Assembly: GCA_029582155.1 (NCBI GenBank)
Contig: CM055898.1
Location: 24,062,839-24,126,838 of the forward strand
Direction of reading: 5' to 3'
Source of the DNA: Panopea generosa
Taxonomy: Eukaryota; Mollusca; Bivalvia; Adapedonta; Hiatellidae
DNA: 64,000 nt
The notes under the pieces are model-generated. The model searched no databases. It saw only the letters and a program-made list of their open reading frames with translations, and had not been told where the DNA came from. Shown here in pieces: positions 10,995-21,404 of the stretch. Positions within the stretch are counted from its first letter, which is position 1, and every line of letters starts with the position of its first letter. Position numbers and translations under genes: made by a program.

Positions 10995-11135
10995 GACAAT
11001 GTAGTCTCGTGGTAAAGCAACAGACTCTTGACCAGAGGGTCATTGGTTCAATCTCCCTCCAAAACCATGATTATGTTAAGCCATAGAAAAAACATTTAAT
11101 CTATGTAATGCCTAGTACTGGTTCTACCCAGGAAG
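10995..11135 (+). repeat. SINE family F, 5' part
   Basis: An A-box-like tagtctcgtggtaaagcaac and a B-box-like gggtcattggttcaatctcc are followed by a remnant of the tagtactggttctacccagg block seen in the copies at 44.6 and 45.9 kb. Confidence 0.6.
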
Positions 11136-11395
11136 GATATTTATACCCAAGAGAAAATATCCCAGCAGGATAAAAACATGGGATTTCTGGGATTTCCGAT
11201 TGGGATCCTGGTAATTCCCGGCTGGGAATCCCAGAAAATTCCATGTTTTTATTCTGCTTGGATCCCGTTTAATCTCGGCTAGGATTTTGCCGGGATTCCT
11301 GTAATTCCCAGTTGGGATTTGCTGGGATCCCATCAGGATAAAAACATGGGATTTTCCAGGATTCCGGATGATTCCCGACCAGGATTTTGCCAGAT
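11136..11395. repeat. Palindromic 'gggatcccgg' repeat
   Basis: A cluster of gggatccc/cccggg-type half-palindromes. The segment aggataaaaacatgggattt at about 11168 is inverted at about 11236-11265 and repeated directly near 11335. The outer end, tacccaagagaaaatatccc, is found inverted at about 22430-22458, so the two loci are one family. A frame on the minus strand is a by-product. Confidence 0.6.
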
Positions 11396-11805
11396 ATATA
11401 TCAATATAAACATTGTGATGGTCAGAGAAGTCACAATTTTTACAGCTCAGTTTTGAACCTTCAAATTGTGATGTATGAGATTCCAATGCAGCTGGGATAC
11501 CCGCATGCCAGCATAGTTTTGATTTTGAAAATGATATCATGTGAAGCAATAATGGCAAATATGTTACTTGGTCATATTGGCTAGTCTGGCTTAATTTTTG
11601 TTTTTTTAAATCGTGCATGTATTAAATATATATAAAATTAAACAAAACTTCCAAGATAATTAATCTTTTTAATATACACAATACTGCAGAGATCAGACAG
11701 ATTAAATGATCACACAAGCATAACTATACTTTATTTAAGTTCAGCAAAAATAAATTGAGCGGATGAATTATGATCACAAAAGCTACTTTTTTATAAACCC
11801 AAATC

Positions 11806-11811
11806 TTTATT
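11806..11811 (-). promoter_or_regulatory. Candidate polyadenylation signal AATAAA
   Basis: AATAAA on the minus strand, about 420 bp beyond the first in-frame stop of the 17.25-12.2 kb gene model. It is the first clear signal after the possible extra exon at 12003-11836. Confidence 0.3.
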
Positions 11812-11835
11812 TCCTTTTTATCAACTAATTTTTAA

Positions 11836-12003
11836 TTTTCCTTCAGGCTGTTTTTTTTAATGTTCTGCACTTTCTCCAAGATCTCCTGTATGTCAGCTTT
11901 GAAAATGTTACTTTAAGTATGGATCCTAAAATGTTAAGAAAGTTGGCATCCAATGCAAAACGCATTTTCCCAACATTACACCGTTTTCTTTCCACTAATT
12001 GAA
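11836..12003 (-). CDS. Possible alternative or decayed 3' exon
   Basis: Minus strand: a good acceptor (ctattttctacag) precedes a frame open for about 55 codons, containing CNVGKMRFALDANFLNILGS, that ends TAA-free at a TGA near 11846. In the next frame the end reads ADIQEILEKVQNIKKNSLKE, a coiled-coil-like helix. The two look like halves of one peptide split by a small indel close to an A8 run. It may be an alternative last exon of the upstream gene, a separate remnant, or 3' UTR. Confidence 0.25.
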
Positions 12004-12227
12004 TGATTATAACAATTTCACCTGTAGAAAATAGCACAAATAAAAGTATGCTAATTCAAGACAAGAAAGAATCACCAGGCACAATGGAACCCTCGAATTC
12101 ATTCCTCCTAAACCTGTTATATTTCAGCCCCGAATTTATGACACAAACTTCACTGCTTTCTTAGGTACAGATTCTGCCTCAGTAGCTTGTTTTGGTGCCA
12201 AAACTCGTCGTATTTGTTCTCATAGAC

Positions 12228-15160
12228 TCAATCTTCTCCTCCAGTGACCTTTTCTTCTTTGAACTGAAAATATTTTCTTTTCACTTATTTTAAGGCTGGA
12301 AAGATGCATTTACAAACACATACATATACCGATAACGGCATAGTTTTCTAATCTAAACAATATATTTGAAATAAAAATAAAATTATGATTACTAGACAAC
12401 ATATTATATTACACAACAATGATATATAAACTTGCAGGAAATTGTTATTTTAACCCTTTACTTCATATAGAGGCCTTTGAATACCTCTAATATAGACGCC
12501 TTTGGACACCTCTAATATAGACACCTTTGGACACCAAATATAGAAGGCTTTTGAATTATTGGGTGAATTATGTTTATATTAACTGACAGAGTGGAAAACA
12601 GTGCAGGAAGTCCTGCGCTGTTTTCAAAGACCTTCTGTGATCAGTGCAGAAAAACGCGTATCTATGGAGTAAAGGGTTAAGGAAAGGAACCCTATTCAAC
12701 CTTTTAAAAATATTAAGTATATTAAACTTGACACATTGTAATATAAACAGACCTTACAATAACATAACAAATATCATCATAGAATGTATTATGAAGAATT
12801 GTTATTAGATTTGACTAGCCAGGACTCCAATAGAAGCTGGCCAAATCTGGTAACAACTATATTCAAAAAGAGTTTTCAGAGGACAACAAAGCTCGCCAAT
12901 GGTATTAAATTCATCACACATGCAAAGATTGAGATTGAAGGCAAACACCAAAACTTTAATGCTAAACGCAAAAGTTAAACCTAGACGACAAATTAAGTCC
13001 AAAAGGACCATAACTTTGCCAACATGCAACCCCCGAATTATGGTTTTTGTCTCTGTGTGCTCCATTGATGATGGTGAACACACATGCAAAGTTTTCATTC
13101 ATATCCAGTGAGTGGTTCCATAGATATCTTACCTGATAAAAAAACTTTAACCTGAAAAATTAAGTCCAAAAAGGGCCATAACTCTGCCAAAATGCAATCC
13201 ACAGTTATGGTTTATGTCTATGACGTGTGTGTTTCATTGATGATGGTGTACACACATGCAAAGTTTCATACAAATCCAATGAGTGGTTGCATAAATATCT
13301 TAAACTTAAACGCAACTAAATGAAAAGTTTAACCTGGGTGTCTAAGTTCAAAAAGGGCCATAACTCTGCTAAAATGTAATCCAGAGTTATGGTTCTTGTC
13401 TCTGTGTGTTCCATTGATGATGCTGAACACACTGTTTCATTCATATCCAATGAGTGGTTGCATAGATATCTGTAACTTAAATGCAAAAGTTTAACTTGGT
13501 GTCTACAGACGCTGCTGCCGATGGGTCATGGCAATAGCTCTCCTTGGGCATTCGTATTAGAGAGCTAATAATATAGCACAAAATATGTTGGTGATAAATA
13601 TCTTGGCAAGTGAACCTTTAATCATAGCAAGTTACTTTTCAGCCAGGGCAAGTAGATGTCTTCCAACATACTTGCCCTGGGCTTGTCTCCTATTTATTTT
13701 GAGCACTGTATATACCTTAAGTTACACCTCTTACACATAAAATGTTGTCCAATAATTGATTATACATATATCCAAAACGGTTAATAGTTTTGTGTGGCCA
13801 GCTTTGAGCCATGGGACAAATAAATATTGAAATTTGAAAATCAAATGCTATTTGTTCATTTTTTGGCCATTTATAAATTGTTTCTGCCTGTTGATAAAAA
13901 AGGAGTTATTTTAAGGGTTCAAACATCTTACCTTGGGGGTGTCTTGTCTTTGTGAAACGGCTCCTTCAAATTCAGTACTAGAATAGATAAATGCACACTT
14001 AAAATGATATAAAATAACTAACTGTTTTTTTTTTAAATTAAGAGTTCAAGCCTTCAGAATAATGTTATGTAATGAAGTGAATTGTCAAAGAATGTATTGC
14101 ATTTCAATATGCGTGGTCCTGTTTGCTAAGTCGGTAGCACATCTGACTATCAATCAAGGGGTTGCGAGTTCAAATTTCGGCCTGGCCAGTCACCATGATG
14201 ATTGATAAACAACGTAGCATCTCATTATCACTCGCCTGAATCAAGGGTGATAATTGTCAGTCACATGTGAAGATGTTGTTCTGATTACCATCATACCTGT
14301 CTTAAGCACCAATCAAGGGAAAAAGCAAAAGTGGTCTTTTAAGAAGGATATTGCTTAATACAGATTTATTTGTTTTACAAGTATAGAAATGGCAAATGGC
14401 TTAATAGGTGACCACTTACACAGGCCAGAAATTATTTTTAGCTCGTCTTTTTCGAAGAAAAAAACGAAAAGCTATTGTCACGACCCGTGCATCGGTGCTG
14501 GTGTTGTTGTTGTCCGCTAGTTAAAATTTTATGTTTAGCTCAGCTTTTTTCTCTGTTTCTGAACAAACTACTCATGTTATGGTGACTAAACTTCATAAAC
14601 ACATTCATATTATGTTAAATAAACAATGTATAGCTAACTTACCTACATTTCTATACTTTGGGCTCTAAAACCTTTGGTTAAAGTTTTTTGTTTAGCTTGG
14701 GTTTGATTTTTTTTTTAATCAATCTTTTTTTATTAATCAATCTTATTTTTCAGTAATACTATTCATTCTGTTAAGTCCTCACCATCAACTACAAAAAAGT
14801 TTAAATCACTAACCTTGACCTATTTAATGGACTTGGTTAATACTGTCATTATCCGGTTAAAAGTTTGGTTAAAATTTTTTTGCGCCCAAAACTGTTATTA
14901 GGTATTTATATGCATCGTTGCACATGTAAATGTAGCTAGATTGATAAATAGATCACAGATTGGAAAAACTTTGTAACTATCATTGTTTGAATTTCATGGT
15001 TCCTTATCTACTTGGGTACCTGCCCGAACCCAACCAAGACCCCCACCCTGCTGCCCATTTTATTTTTTGTTTTAATCAATTACTCTACCCCATTTCAACT
15101 TTGTTACCAACCCCAAGACCCTTACCCCCAAGACCCTTACCCCAAGACCATTACCCCCCC

Positions 15161-15198
<38 letters not shown>

Positions 15199-17254
15199 CC
15201 CACCCTCCACCCCCTTTTTTTAACCCCCACCCAATATTTTTTTAAAATTTTATATTGGTTTTAAATTAAATACTCTGCCCCATTTCAACTTTGTTACCGA
15301 CACCAACACCCTCACCCCTACCCCCACACACATCTTTGTCCATTTTTTCAATTATCTAGTAGTAACAGAAAATTTACCTCCTATAACAATGACAGTATTC
15401 ATCATTATAACAATAGTTATAAAAGCTGTCATCTCATGCAATTATTTTAAAATATATACATCATATTCATTATAAAAACAACAAAATTAAGTAAAACTCA
15501 TTTCCCCCTCAACCAAATTGTCCTGGGGGGTTCTTATTGGTAATAAGATGATCTGTTATCGGGCGGCGGAGATTCAAAGTCAGGACCCCTATAGCAATTA
15601 AAACATACCTTTCATAAACTGTAGTATATGGGATGCTGCCTTTACTTGAAGTGTTTTTCTCACAAGTGCTACCTTCAAGTCCTTTTTGCTGGAGACAAGC
15701 TGACATTAATGGAAGACACAGCAGTAAACAAACTGATACCAGCATGCATAAAAAAATTATTATTGTGATAAAGTTAAATACGTAAATGATGTTGACCAAT
15801 GATGCATTTTAGGCACATGTGATAAAGTTAATACCTAAATGATGTTGATCAATGATGCGACTTTTAAGATTAGTTTTGAAGTGTGACAACAAAATGAATT
15901 GTTTTTGTTTTTAAGCTTAACTGTATTTGATAGTAAGAATTAATGAATAACCAAATTATCTGCATGTAATTATTATTTTTACCAGATTGCTTTTTGGCTA
16001 CCAAATATGGAAACTTGTGTGGCAACTTCGACTGACTCCACAGATACTTTTTATTGGCTGTAAATATATACAACAAGCATATTTTTTTAAATATATATAA
16101 TCATTTTTGAAGACCAAAGTCATAAATTTGTAAACCATAGCAGTCTGAGTCACTCGAAGTGTTTTGTCATTAAATCAGTGATTTTATTCATTATTTTGAG
16201 AAACTGTTTGTACATTTTACCTTTAAACTTGGAAATGAGGTGGGTGAGGATTAAGTAGGCATATTTTTTTAAAGCAGACTTCATTACTAATGCATCTGGA
16301 TAATTCAGATGTCCTCAAGAGCCCATATTCTGAATTGTGATGTAAGACAAATTATTTAATAATATATATGAATTCAATAAAATGGACATTTGCCATGAAA
16401 ACAGTCACTTGCATTTAAAAATCAGTTAGTTAATGCTTCTTTTGTGACATTACTGACCAAAACACAATCAAAACAAGTACTAAATATAGTTTTAGCATAC
16501 ACACTACACAATATGAAAGCCATTTCAATGTGCGACAATAACTTTTTTATGAACTTTTCAGTTGTCATGGACCAAGCTAAATTAACATGGCCCTAACGAT
16601 CGAGCTTCATGTTTAGCATTACTTAGCATTATATTCCTTGGAAAACAAAACTATATTGTGTTCATTTTCCAAAAGCATTTCTCTTCTGGCTCATAGTTGG
16701 ATTCATTTTATGAGTAATATTACCTTAAAATAAAAATAATAATAATAAAACATTTTATTGGTAAGGCCAGTTGTTGTTTTTTAGTTTTACGAACCGGCTG
16801 ACTGCAAGTTTTGCCAACACAAAAAAAAAAATTCCAACAAAAAAAGTTAAAAGCTATACACCGCCAATTTACAGTTTGTTGCCATTAATTTTCACAGTTT
16901 ACATGGTATTTTAATATTTTAAACTATAAAAAAAGAATGCCATGATGATTTAAACACTTAACAATATGTTTAGTTTCATTTCCTAAATAAACGTTACCAA
17001 TGATTTGTTTATGTCATGGGTTTTCGCGTCAAATTGTGCTTTCGGAGTTTCTCAAAGTTATTGGAATTTAATGCTATAATTATATACATAGAAGTTTTTG
17101 TTTTAAACAACCAAAATTCGTCAAAGAAAACAACAAAGCTGAGTGGACCAATCTGGCAATGTTCTTTGAAATACTTACTTTGAATTTCACAAACAACTGC
17201 GTCGTATGGTCTTCCCATACTGAACCACACACTAAATAAAAAATCGTATGCCAT
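12228..17254 (-). CDS. Novel five-exon gene, small unrecognised protein
   Basis: Exons on the minus strand: E1 17254-17179 (ATG in gagaaaATGG context, MAYDFLFSVWFSMGRPYDAV.., donor AAA|GTAAGT), E2 16057-15983 (acceptor atatatttacag, KKYLWSQSKLPHKFPYLVAK, donor CTG|GTAAAA), E3 15699-15609 (acceptor attaatgtcag, donor AAAG|GTATGT, three Cys early), E4 13977-13932 (acceptor tctattctag, TEFEGAVSQRQDTPK, donor AAG|GTAAGA), E5 from 12263 (acceptor tattttcag). Phases are 1, 1, 2, 0. The only stop-free frame of E2 is the one E1 demands, and E3-E4 join in frame. About 96 residues precede E5. In the direct frame E5 adds FKEEKVTGGED and stops at 12228. No family is recognised and there is no clear signal peptide. 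Introns hold SINEs, a MITE and tandem repeats. Confidence 0.5.
12450..12680. mobile_element. TTAA-flanked piggyBac-type MITE, copy 1
   Basis: A TTAA at each end (12450-12453 and 12677-12680) encloses inverted ends beginning CCCTTTACTYCATA. TTAA duplication with CCC-starting ends is the hallmark of piggyBac-group elements. The interior contains ctgacagagtggaaaacagt and is non-coding. A second copy in opposite orientation lies at 20250-20449. It sits in intron 4 of the gene model. Confidence 0.75.
12680..12880. other. Intronic, nothing recognised
   Basis: Within intron 4 of the minus-strand gene model. Confidence 0.4.
12885..13505. repeat. Three tandem copies of a 167-182 bp unit
   Basis: Blocks beginning aagtccaaaaagggccataa start at 12995, 13162 and 13344. 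Each is followed by a tctctgtgtgttccattgat and a catatccaatgagtggttgc block. Divergence between copies is moderate. The unit type is probably the core of a dispersed molluscan repeat. Confidence 0.75.
13506..14095. other. Intronic; holds exon 4 of the gene model, otherwise nothing
   Basis: Apart from the exon at 13977-13932, this stretch is AT-rich without repeats I recognise. The inverted pair gccagggcaagtagatgtc / acttgccctggg at about 13632-13682 could form a hairpin. Confidence 0.35.
14105..14290 (+). repeat. SINE family D, diverged copy
   Basis: Head: gtttgctaagtcggtagcac (A box) and gttgcgagttcaaatttcgg (B box). Body: agtcaccatgatgattgata, as in the full-length copy at 59.7-60.0 kb. 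The 3' half is lost at the junction with element B. Confidence 0.65.
14294..14425. mobile_element. Element B, copy 2
   Basis: The left end tacctgtcttaagcaccaat and right end ggtgaccacttacacaggcc are the inverted termini also seen at 625-1030 and at 46.27/47.67 kb. This copy is uninterrupted and about 130 bp. Confidence 0.5.
14434..14960. repeat. Dispersed molluscan-type repeat starting with a tagctcg hairpin
   Basis: It starts with the short palindrome ctttttcgaagaaaaa in tagctcg...aaaagctattgtcacg, then runs through tgttgttgttgtccgctagt and repeated 'ggttaaagttttttg'-type motifs (about 14676 and 14856). I recall similar beginnings as widespread in bivalve genomes; that is background knowledge, not tested here. 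No coding capacity. Confidence 0.45.
15005..15340. repeat. C-rich tandem repeat with a (CA)n run
   Basis: About 12 CA dinucleotides lie at about 15166-15195 amid cccaagacccttacccc repeats. The segment ctctaccccatttcaacttt at about 15082 recurs at about 15278, so a unit of roughly 200 bp is partly duplicated. Intron 3 of the gene model. Confidence 0.7.
15340..15600. other. Intronic, nothing recognised
   Basis: Intron 3 next to exon 3 of the gene model. AT-rich. Confidence 0.35.
15769..15865. repeat. Two-copy tandem duplication, about 56 bp
   Basis: gtgataaagttaaatacgta and gtgataaagttaatacctaa each begin a unit that ends caatgatgc. Intron 2 of the gene model. Confidence 0.6.
16080..17175. 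other. Intron 1 of the gene model, no other feature
   Basis: AT-rich with homopolymers. No repeat or other exon recognised. Confidence 0.4.
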
Positions 17255-17600
17255 TTTCTCAAAATGACCGCGACTTCATATAATTTTTGCAATCCAATCA
17301 TGTACGTCATTACATATGTTTTAGCTGACTTGTTTGCTAATGTCGTCTGAACTACATTAAGGATATTTTAATTATCTTAAAAAAAGGATATATTAATTAT
17401 TTTAAATCCATTCTTATTCGTGTCGACAGCGCTGATGGAAAAATGGGAATTCACGCGGTTTCTGGTGAATGTTGTTGTTGTTTATTCACAAATAAACATT
17501 GATCACCAATATTTTCCCTTTTCAAACTCATTTTTAGACTGATTTCAACTTATCAATGGTCAAAGATTTGTTTTGTTAAAGGTCGAAACATTTGATAAAA
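17255..17600. promoter_or_regulatory. Candidate bidirectional promoter
   Basis: Lies between the minus-strand ATG at 17254 and a plus-strand ATG at 17601. It contains clustered CpG (cgcggtt, gtcgacagcgctgatgg, ccgcgacttc) in an otherwise CpG-poor window. No TATA box is obvious. Both flanking ATGs carry A at -3 and G at +4. Confidence 0.35.
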
Positions 17601-17774
17601 ATGGCTTCAAACGCCGAGGTGATAGAGACGCGATTATTCGACGAAACAATCATGATGTCTGTTGTTTATGAAAATAAACAGAGGAAATGAACAACTATGA
17701 ATGCAACATATGACATCGTGTCCTGTGTTCGAAGAATTCTGTTTAGATCTATCATCTCTTCAGCTTATAAAATG
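17601..17774 (+). CDS. Possible 5' exon of a plus-strand gene
   Basis: ATG at 17601 in aaaATGG context opens a 29-codon frame (MASNAEVIETRLFDETIMMS..) ending TGA at 17688. A second ATG at 17697 in the same frame runs NATYDIVSCVRRILFRSIIS.. into a perfect GTAAGT donor at 17775. Either the first frame is an upstream ORF, or the TGA breaks a longer exon. CpG-rich for this window. No downstream exon was placed; the next 1 kb is a tandem array. Protein not recognised. Confidence 0.3.
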
Positions 17775-17906
17775 AGTAAGTATAAATTCAACGCATATCT
17801 CAGCTACCGGTCAAAGTATCGTACCTAGGACCCCCACCTCCTACTGTTTTTGTTTTTTGTGGTAGTCCTGTGTGTAATATATGGTTATAATATTATGTTC
17901 ATTTTG

Positions 17907-18965
17907 TGTCCGGCCTGTAACTTTGTCATGCATAGATGGATTTTATAGATACTTGCTATATATGATCAATATAACATGACGACCTGTCACGAGTAAGACC
18001 CACACCCATATCTCAAAGGTCAAGGACACACTTTGAATTTGTTGAACAACACTTACAGTCCGTGAGATTTTGTGTCTGGCCTGTAACTTTGTCCTGCAAA
18101 GATGGATTTTGTAAATACATGCTACAAATGATCAATATAACATGACGACCTGTCGCGAGTAAGACCCACACCCGTACCTCAAAGGTCAAGGTCACACTTT
18201 GAATTTGTTTAACAACACTTACAGTCCGTGAGATTTTGTGTCTGGCCTGTAACTTTGTCATGCATAGATGGATTTTACAAATACTCGCTACATATGATCA
18301 ATATAACATGACGACCTGTCACGAGTAAGACCCACATCCGTATCTCAAAGGTCAAGGTCACATTTTGAATTTGTTTAACACTTACAGTCTGTGAGATTTT
18401 GTGTCATGCCTGTAACTTTGTCATGCATAGATGTATTTTGTAAATACGTGCTACAAATGATCGATATAACATGATGAATTGTCGCAAGTAAGACCCACAC
18501 CGTACCTCAAAGGTCAAGGTCACACTTTGAGTCTGTTTAACAACACTTCCAGTGTGATTATGTCCGGCCTGTAACTTTGTCATGCATAGATGGATTTTAT
18601 AAATACTTGCTACATATGATCATCAACATAACATGAAGTGTCAAACATTATATGTCAAGGTCACACTTTGAGCTTATTTGACAACACTTAAGTCTGTTTG
18701 AGATTTCAAGTCCAGTCTGTAACTTTATCATACATAGATGGATTTCAAAAACACTCACATTTATCAATTGATAAACATAATATGATGATGTGTCCTGTGT
18801 AAGACCCAGAACCTTACCTCAAAGGTCAAGGTTACACTTTCAGCTTGTTTGATATTTCATGTCTGGTCTGTAACTTTGTCTTACATGGAGGTATTTTGAA
18901 AATAGCTTGACACAAGTGATCAAGATGTCAAGTCAAGGTTACATAAAGGTTACGGTCACATTTTA
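17907..18965. repeat. Seven-copy tandem array, unit 166 falling to 148 bp
   Basis: ctgtaactttgtcatgcata-type blocks start at 17915, 18081, 18247, 18410, 18569, 18717 and 18868. The spacing is 166, 166, 163, 159, 148 and 151. The first copies are nearly identical and later ones diverge and shrink. The same unit occurs about twice inside the element at 35.05-35.40 kb, so the array derives from that family. Confidence 0.85.
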
Positions 18966-20245
18966 ATGTAATAAAACATGAGATTGCGTGTCTAGTATGA
19001 AACACCAGTCCATTACTCTTGATATTCATGGATACATCACTATATAATTATATACCTATTATAAAATATATTGTTATTTTCACAGACTGATTGGTGTGCA
19101 TTTGATACTACCCAGGTTGCCACTTAGCCATCAATAGACTGACTGTGTCCTAGTGATGTCTAAGTTTTTATTTTCCCTTGCGCTTTGAACTGGTTATTTT
19201 GGCGAGACATTCCTATTTGGATAATTTTTATGTAGAGAATATACATATATAAATATACATTATGCCAAAATTGTTATATTTTTGATAATTTTTAGGTCCA
19301 CTAAAAAGAGTGAAAAAGAAATAAAGATACCCCTGACTACCTTGCATATTGAAAAAAGATGTTTTCTAATGAGATTAGTATGGAACCACAAGATACAAGT
19401 TTTGAGAGCAATGTTAAAGAAGTAGCAGGTAATAAAAAGCAAAGTTTTGTGTTGCACTAAAAACTGTTATGGCTAGGTAGATCTATTAAATATCTGAAAA
19501 ATTCTTGATACTATCTTGCATATAGTTTAAAGTATCACTGAAGTGGCGAAAATTGCAATGTTTGCAACAGCATTGTCATATTCAGCTGAAACTCTTGGCC
19601 CAATTGTATAAAGGGTGATTAGCTTAAAGGTTTTTGAGGTTGGATCTGATTGGATTTTCTTTTTCACAAGATTTTTTCATATTTTTTATTTCAAAGTGAA
19701 CAAAATTAAGGCTTGTGTCAGGTCAGAATTTTATGGTCTGTCAGGAAAGAATTTTACGGTCTGTCAGGTAATCTTAAAAATGCCTGTCGTTCTTTGTCTA
19801 CTGACATTTATCTTGCACCATCATTTTTTCGTTGGATATTATCAAAAACCATAAAATCTTAAACGAGTTCTTGATCCAGCCAGATCAACCATAACTACTA
19901 CAGTTATGAGTCACCTTGTTTTAGCAGACAATACCTTATCTACAAAATATAGCACATTTTTCTGTGATCTTTATCCGACGTTAGGAACAGGTTGACCTCT
20001 ATAAAATCTTTTGGAGTTCTTGAATCAGCACATTTAGAATTTATTTTGGCAGAGATATGCGCCCGTGAATGATAAAATGAACATTTTTGTTTTACACCTT
20101 AATTTTTTCTTTGATCATCATAAAACTAAGAATCGGTAAATATATATGATATTTTAAATGAATTCTTGATCGGCATGTTTGAACAATTTCTGATGGAGAA
20201 GTTATGTGCCATTGAAAAAAATACATGTTTTTGTATTGTTAAAAC
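18966..20245. other. No gene recognised
   Basis: AT-rich. Short frames near 19260-19860 lack support. Confidence 0.35.
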
Positions 20246-20249
20246 AAGG

Positions 20250-20449
20250 TTAACCCTTTACTCCATAGATACGCGTTTTCCCACATCAATCACAGAAGGT
20301 CATTGAAAACGAGCAATCTGAACACTTCCTGCACTGTTTTCCACTCTGTCAGTTAATATAAACATAATTCACCCATTGCTGATACGTGGTGAATTGATAC
20401 TTTCAATATTAGAGGTGTCCAAAGGCGTCAATATGAAGTAAAGGGTTAA
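20250..20449. mobile_element. TTAA-flanked piggyBac-type MITE, copy 2
   Basis: TTAA at 20250-20253 and 20446-20449, inner ends CCCTTTACTCCATA and its inverse, with shared interior motifs (ctgcactgttttccactctg; ttaatataaacataattcac). Inverted relative to copy 1 and about 30 bp shorter through an internal deletion. Confidence 0.75.
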
Positions 20450-20635
20450 AACTTGTTTCCTTTATAAACTGAATAACAGATGTTAAATCTCAGACTTAAT
20501 TTTTGTTTAACTACTGGGTATTGCTCTAATTAAACCACATTTGGCAGAGTTGTCAAGTAGTACTAGTAGAGGTGTATAGACCATCTTATGTGCTTTTGTT
20601 TTGCTTGATATAATTCAATCCTTTTTTTTCCTCAG

Positions 20636-21400
20636 GTCAACCGGAAAAATGCTAAGCACTTGCACAGCAACTGGAACATGATTTAAGATGAGAACACTGA
20701 CCCCAATATTACAGATATTGCGGATGGAACTTAATTTGTATAAACATTTAATGAAAGAAAAACAACTTTTTGTCTTAAGACAAAAATACAAATGTATCAA
20801 GCTACTATCAATACAGATGGTGTGTGTCTATACTGTTCTTAAAGTTCAATTATGGTCAATATATCTTGTAATAAATGAATTAAGTCCAAAGATTTGCAAG
20901 AAAAAATATTATAATCACAGGAATTCGATATGACAATGACATAACTGTTGAAATGGATGACCAGATAATCAATGTGAAAGTTTGAGTAATATGTGCGACT
21001 GTTGACTTACCAGCAAAGTTTGCTATGTTAAATATGATGCAATACAATGGTGCAGAATCATGCATAACCTGTGAAAGCCAGGCAAAACTGAAACAAGGAA
21101 AGGAGTTGTTGCTTCCCATTCAGAAACGAGGAAGGAAAATACCAATTAAGAATGGAAAGTGAAAACTGCAATGAACAACGCAAATGAAAATCATAGATTT
21201 AAAGGTGTTCCTGGTCTTGCATCTCTGAAAGGGTTTAATATAGTAAATGGAACAGTTCCTGACTATAATGCATTGTGTATTATTAGGTGTAACAAAAAAT
21301 CTGATGAGCAAATGATTTTCACCAACAAGTGCTGGGAAACACTATTTTGTTGGTAAAGAATTAAAAGTAATTTCTGAAAAATTGATTACATATCAACTGG
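20636..21400 (+). pseudogene. EnSpm/CACTA-like (tnp2-type) transposase fossil
   Basis: Spread over shifting frames in the expected order are NITDIADGT (DIxDG block), ATINTDGVCLY (NTDG block), INELSPKICKKK (INEL block), ATVDLPAKFAMLNMMQYNGA followed by CITC (VxDxPAK and CxxC), GVPGLASLKGFNIVNGTVPD, then MHCVLLGVTKNLMSK (DYMHxVLLGVxK block). These are conserved landmarks of the tnp2 transposase family of EnSpm/CACTA elements. At least three frameshifts and several stops show it is dead. A pyrimidine-rich tract ending cctcag precedes it. Terminal repeats were not found. Confidence 0.6.
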
Positions 21401-21404
21401 TATT

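Noticed and set aside
15609-15699. Lys-rich alternative frame through exons 3-5 (..KVALVRKTLQVKAASHIL..)
   Set aside because: It is open but out of phase with exon 2; the frame joined to the ATG of exon 1 fits all junctions. The Lys-rich reading is the shifted shadow of Glu-rich codons.
15509-15799. Minus-strand frame with a signal-peptide-like start (MLVSVCLLLCLPLMSA)
   Set aside because: The hydrophobic stretch coincides with the polypyrimidine tract and acceptor of exon 3. Phase agreement with exon 2 favours an internal exon starting at 15699.
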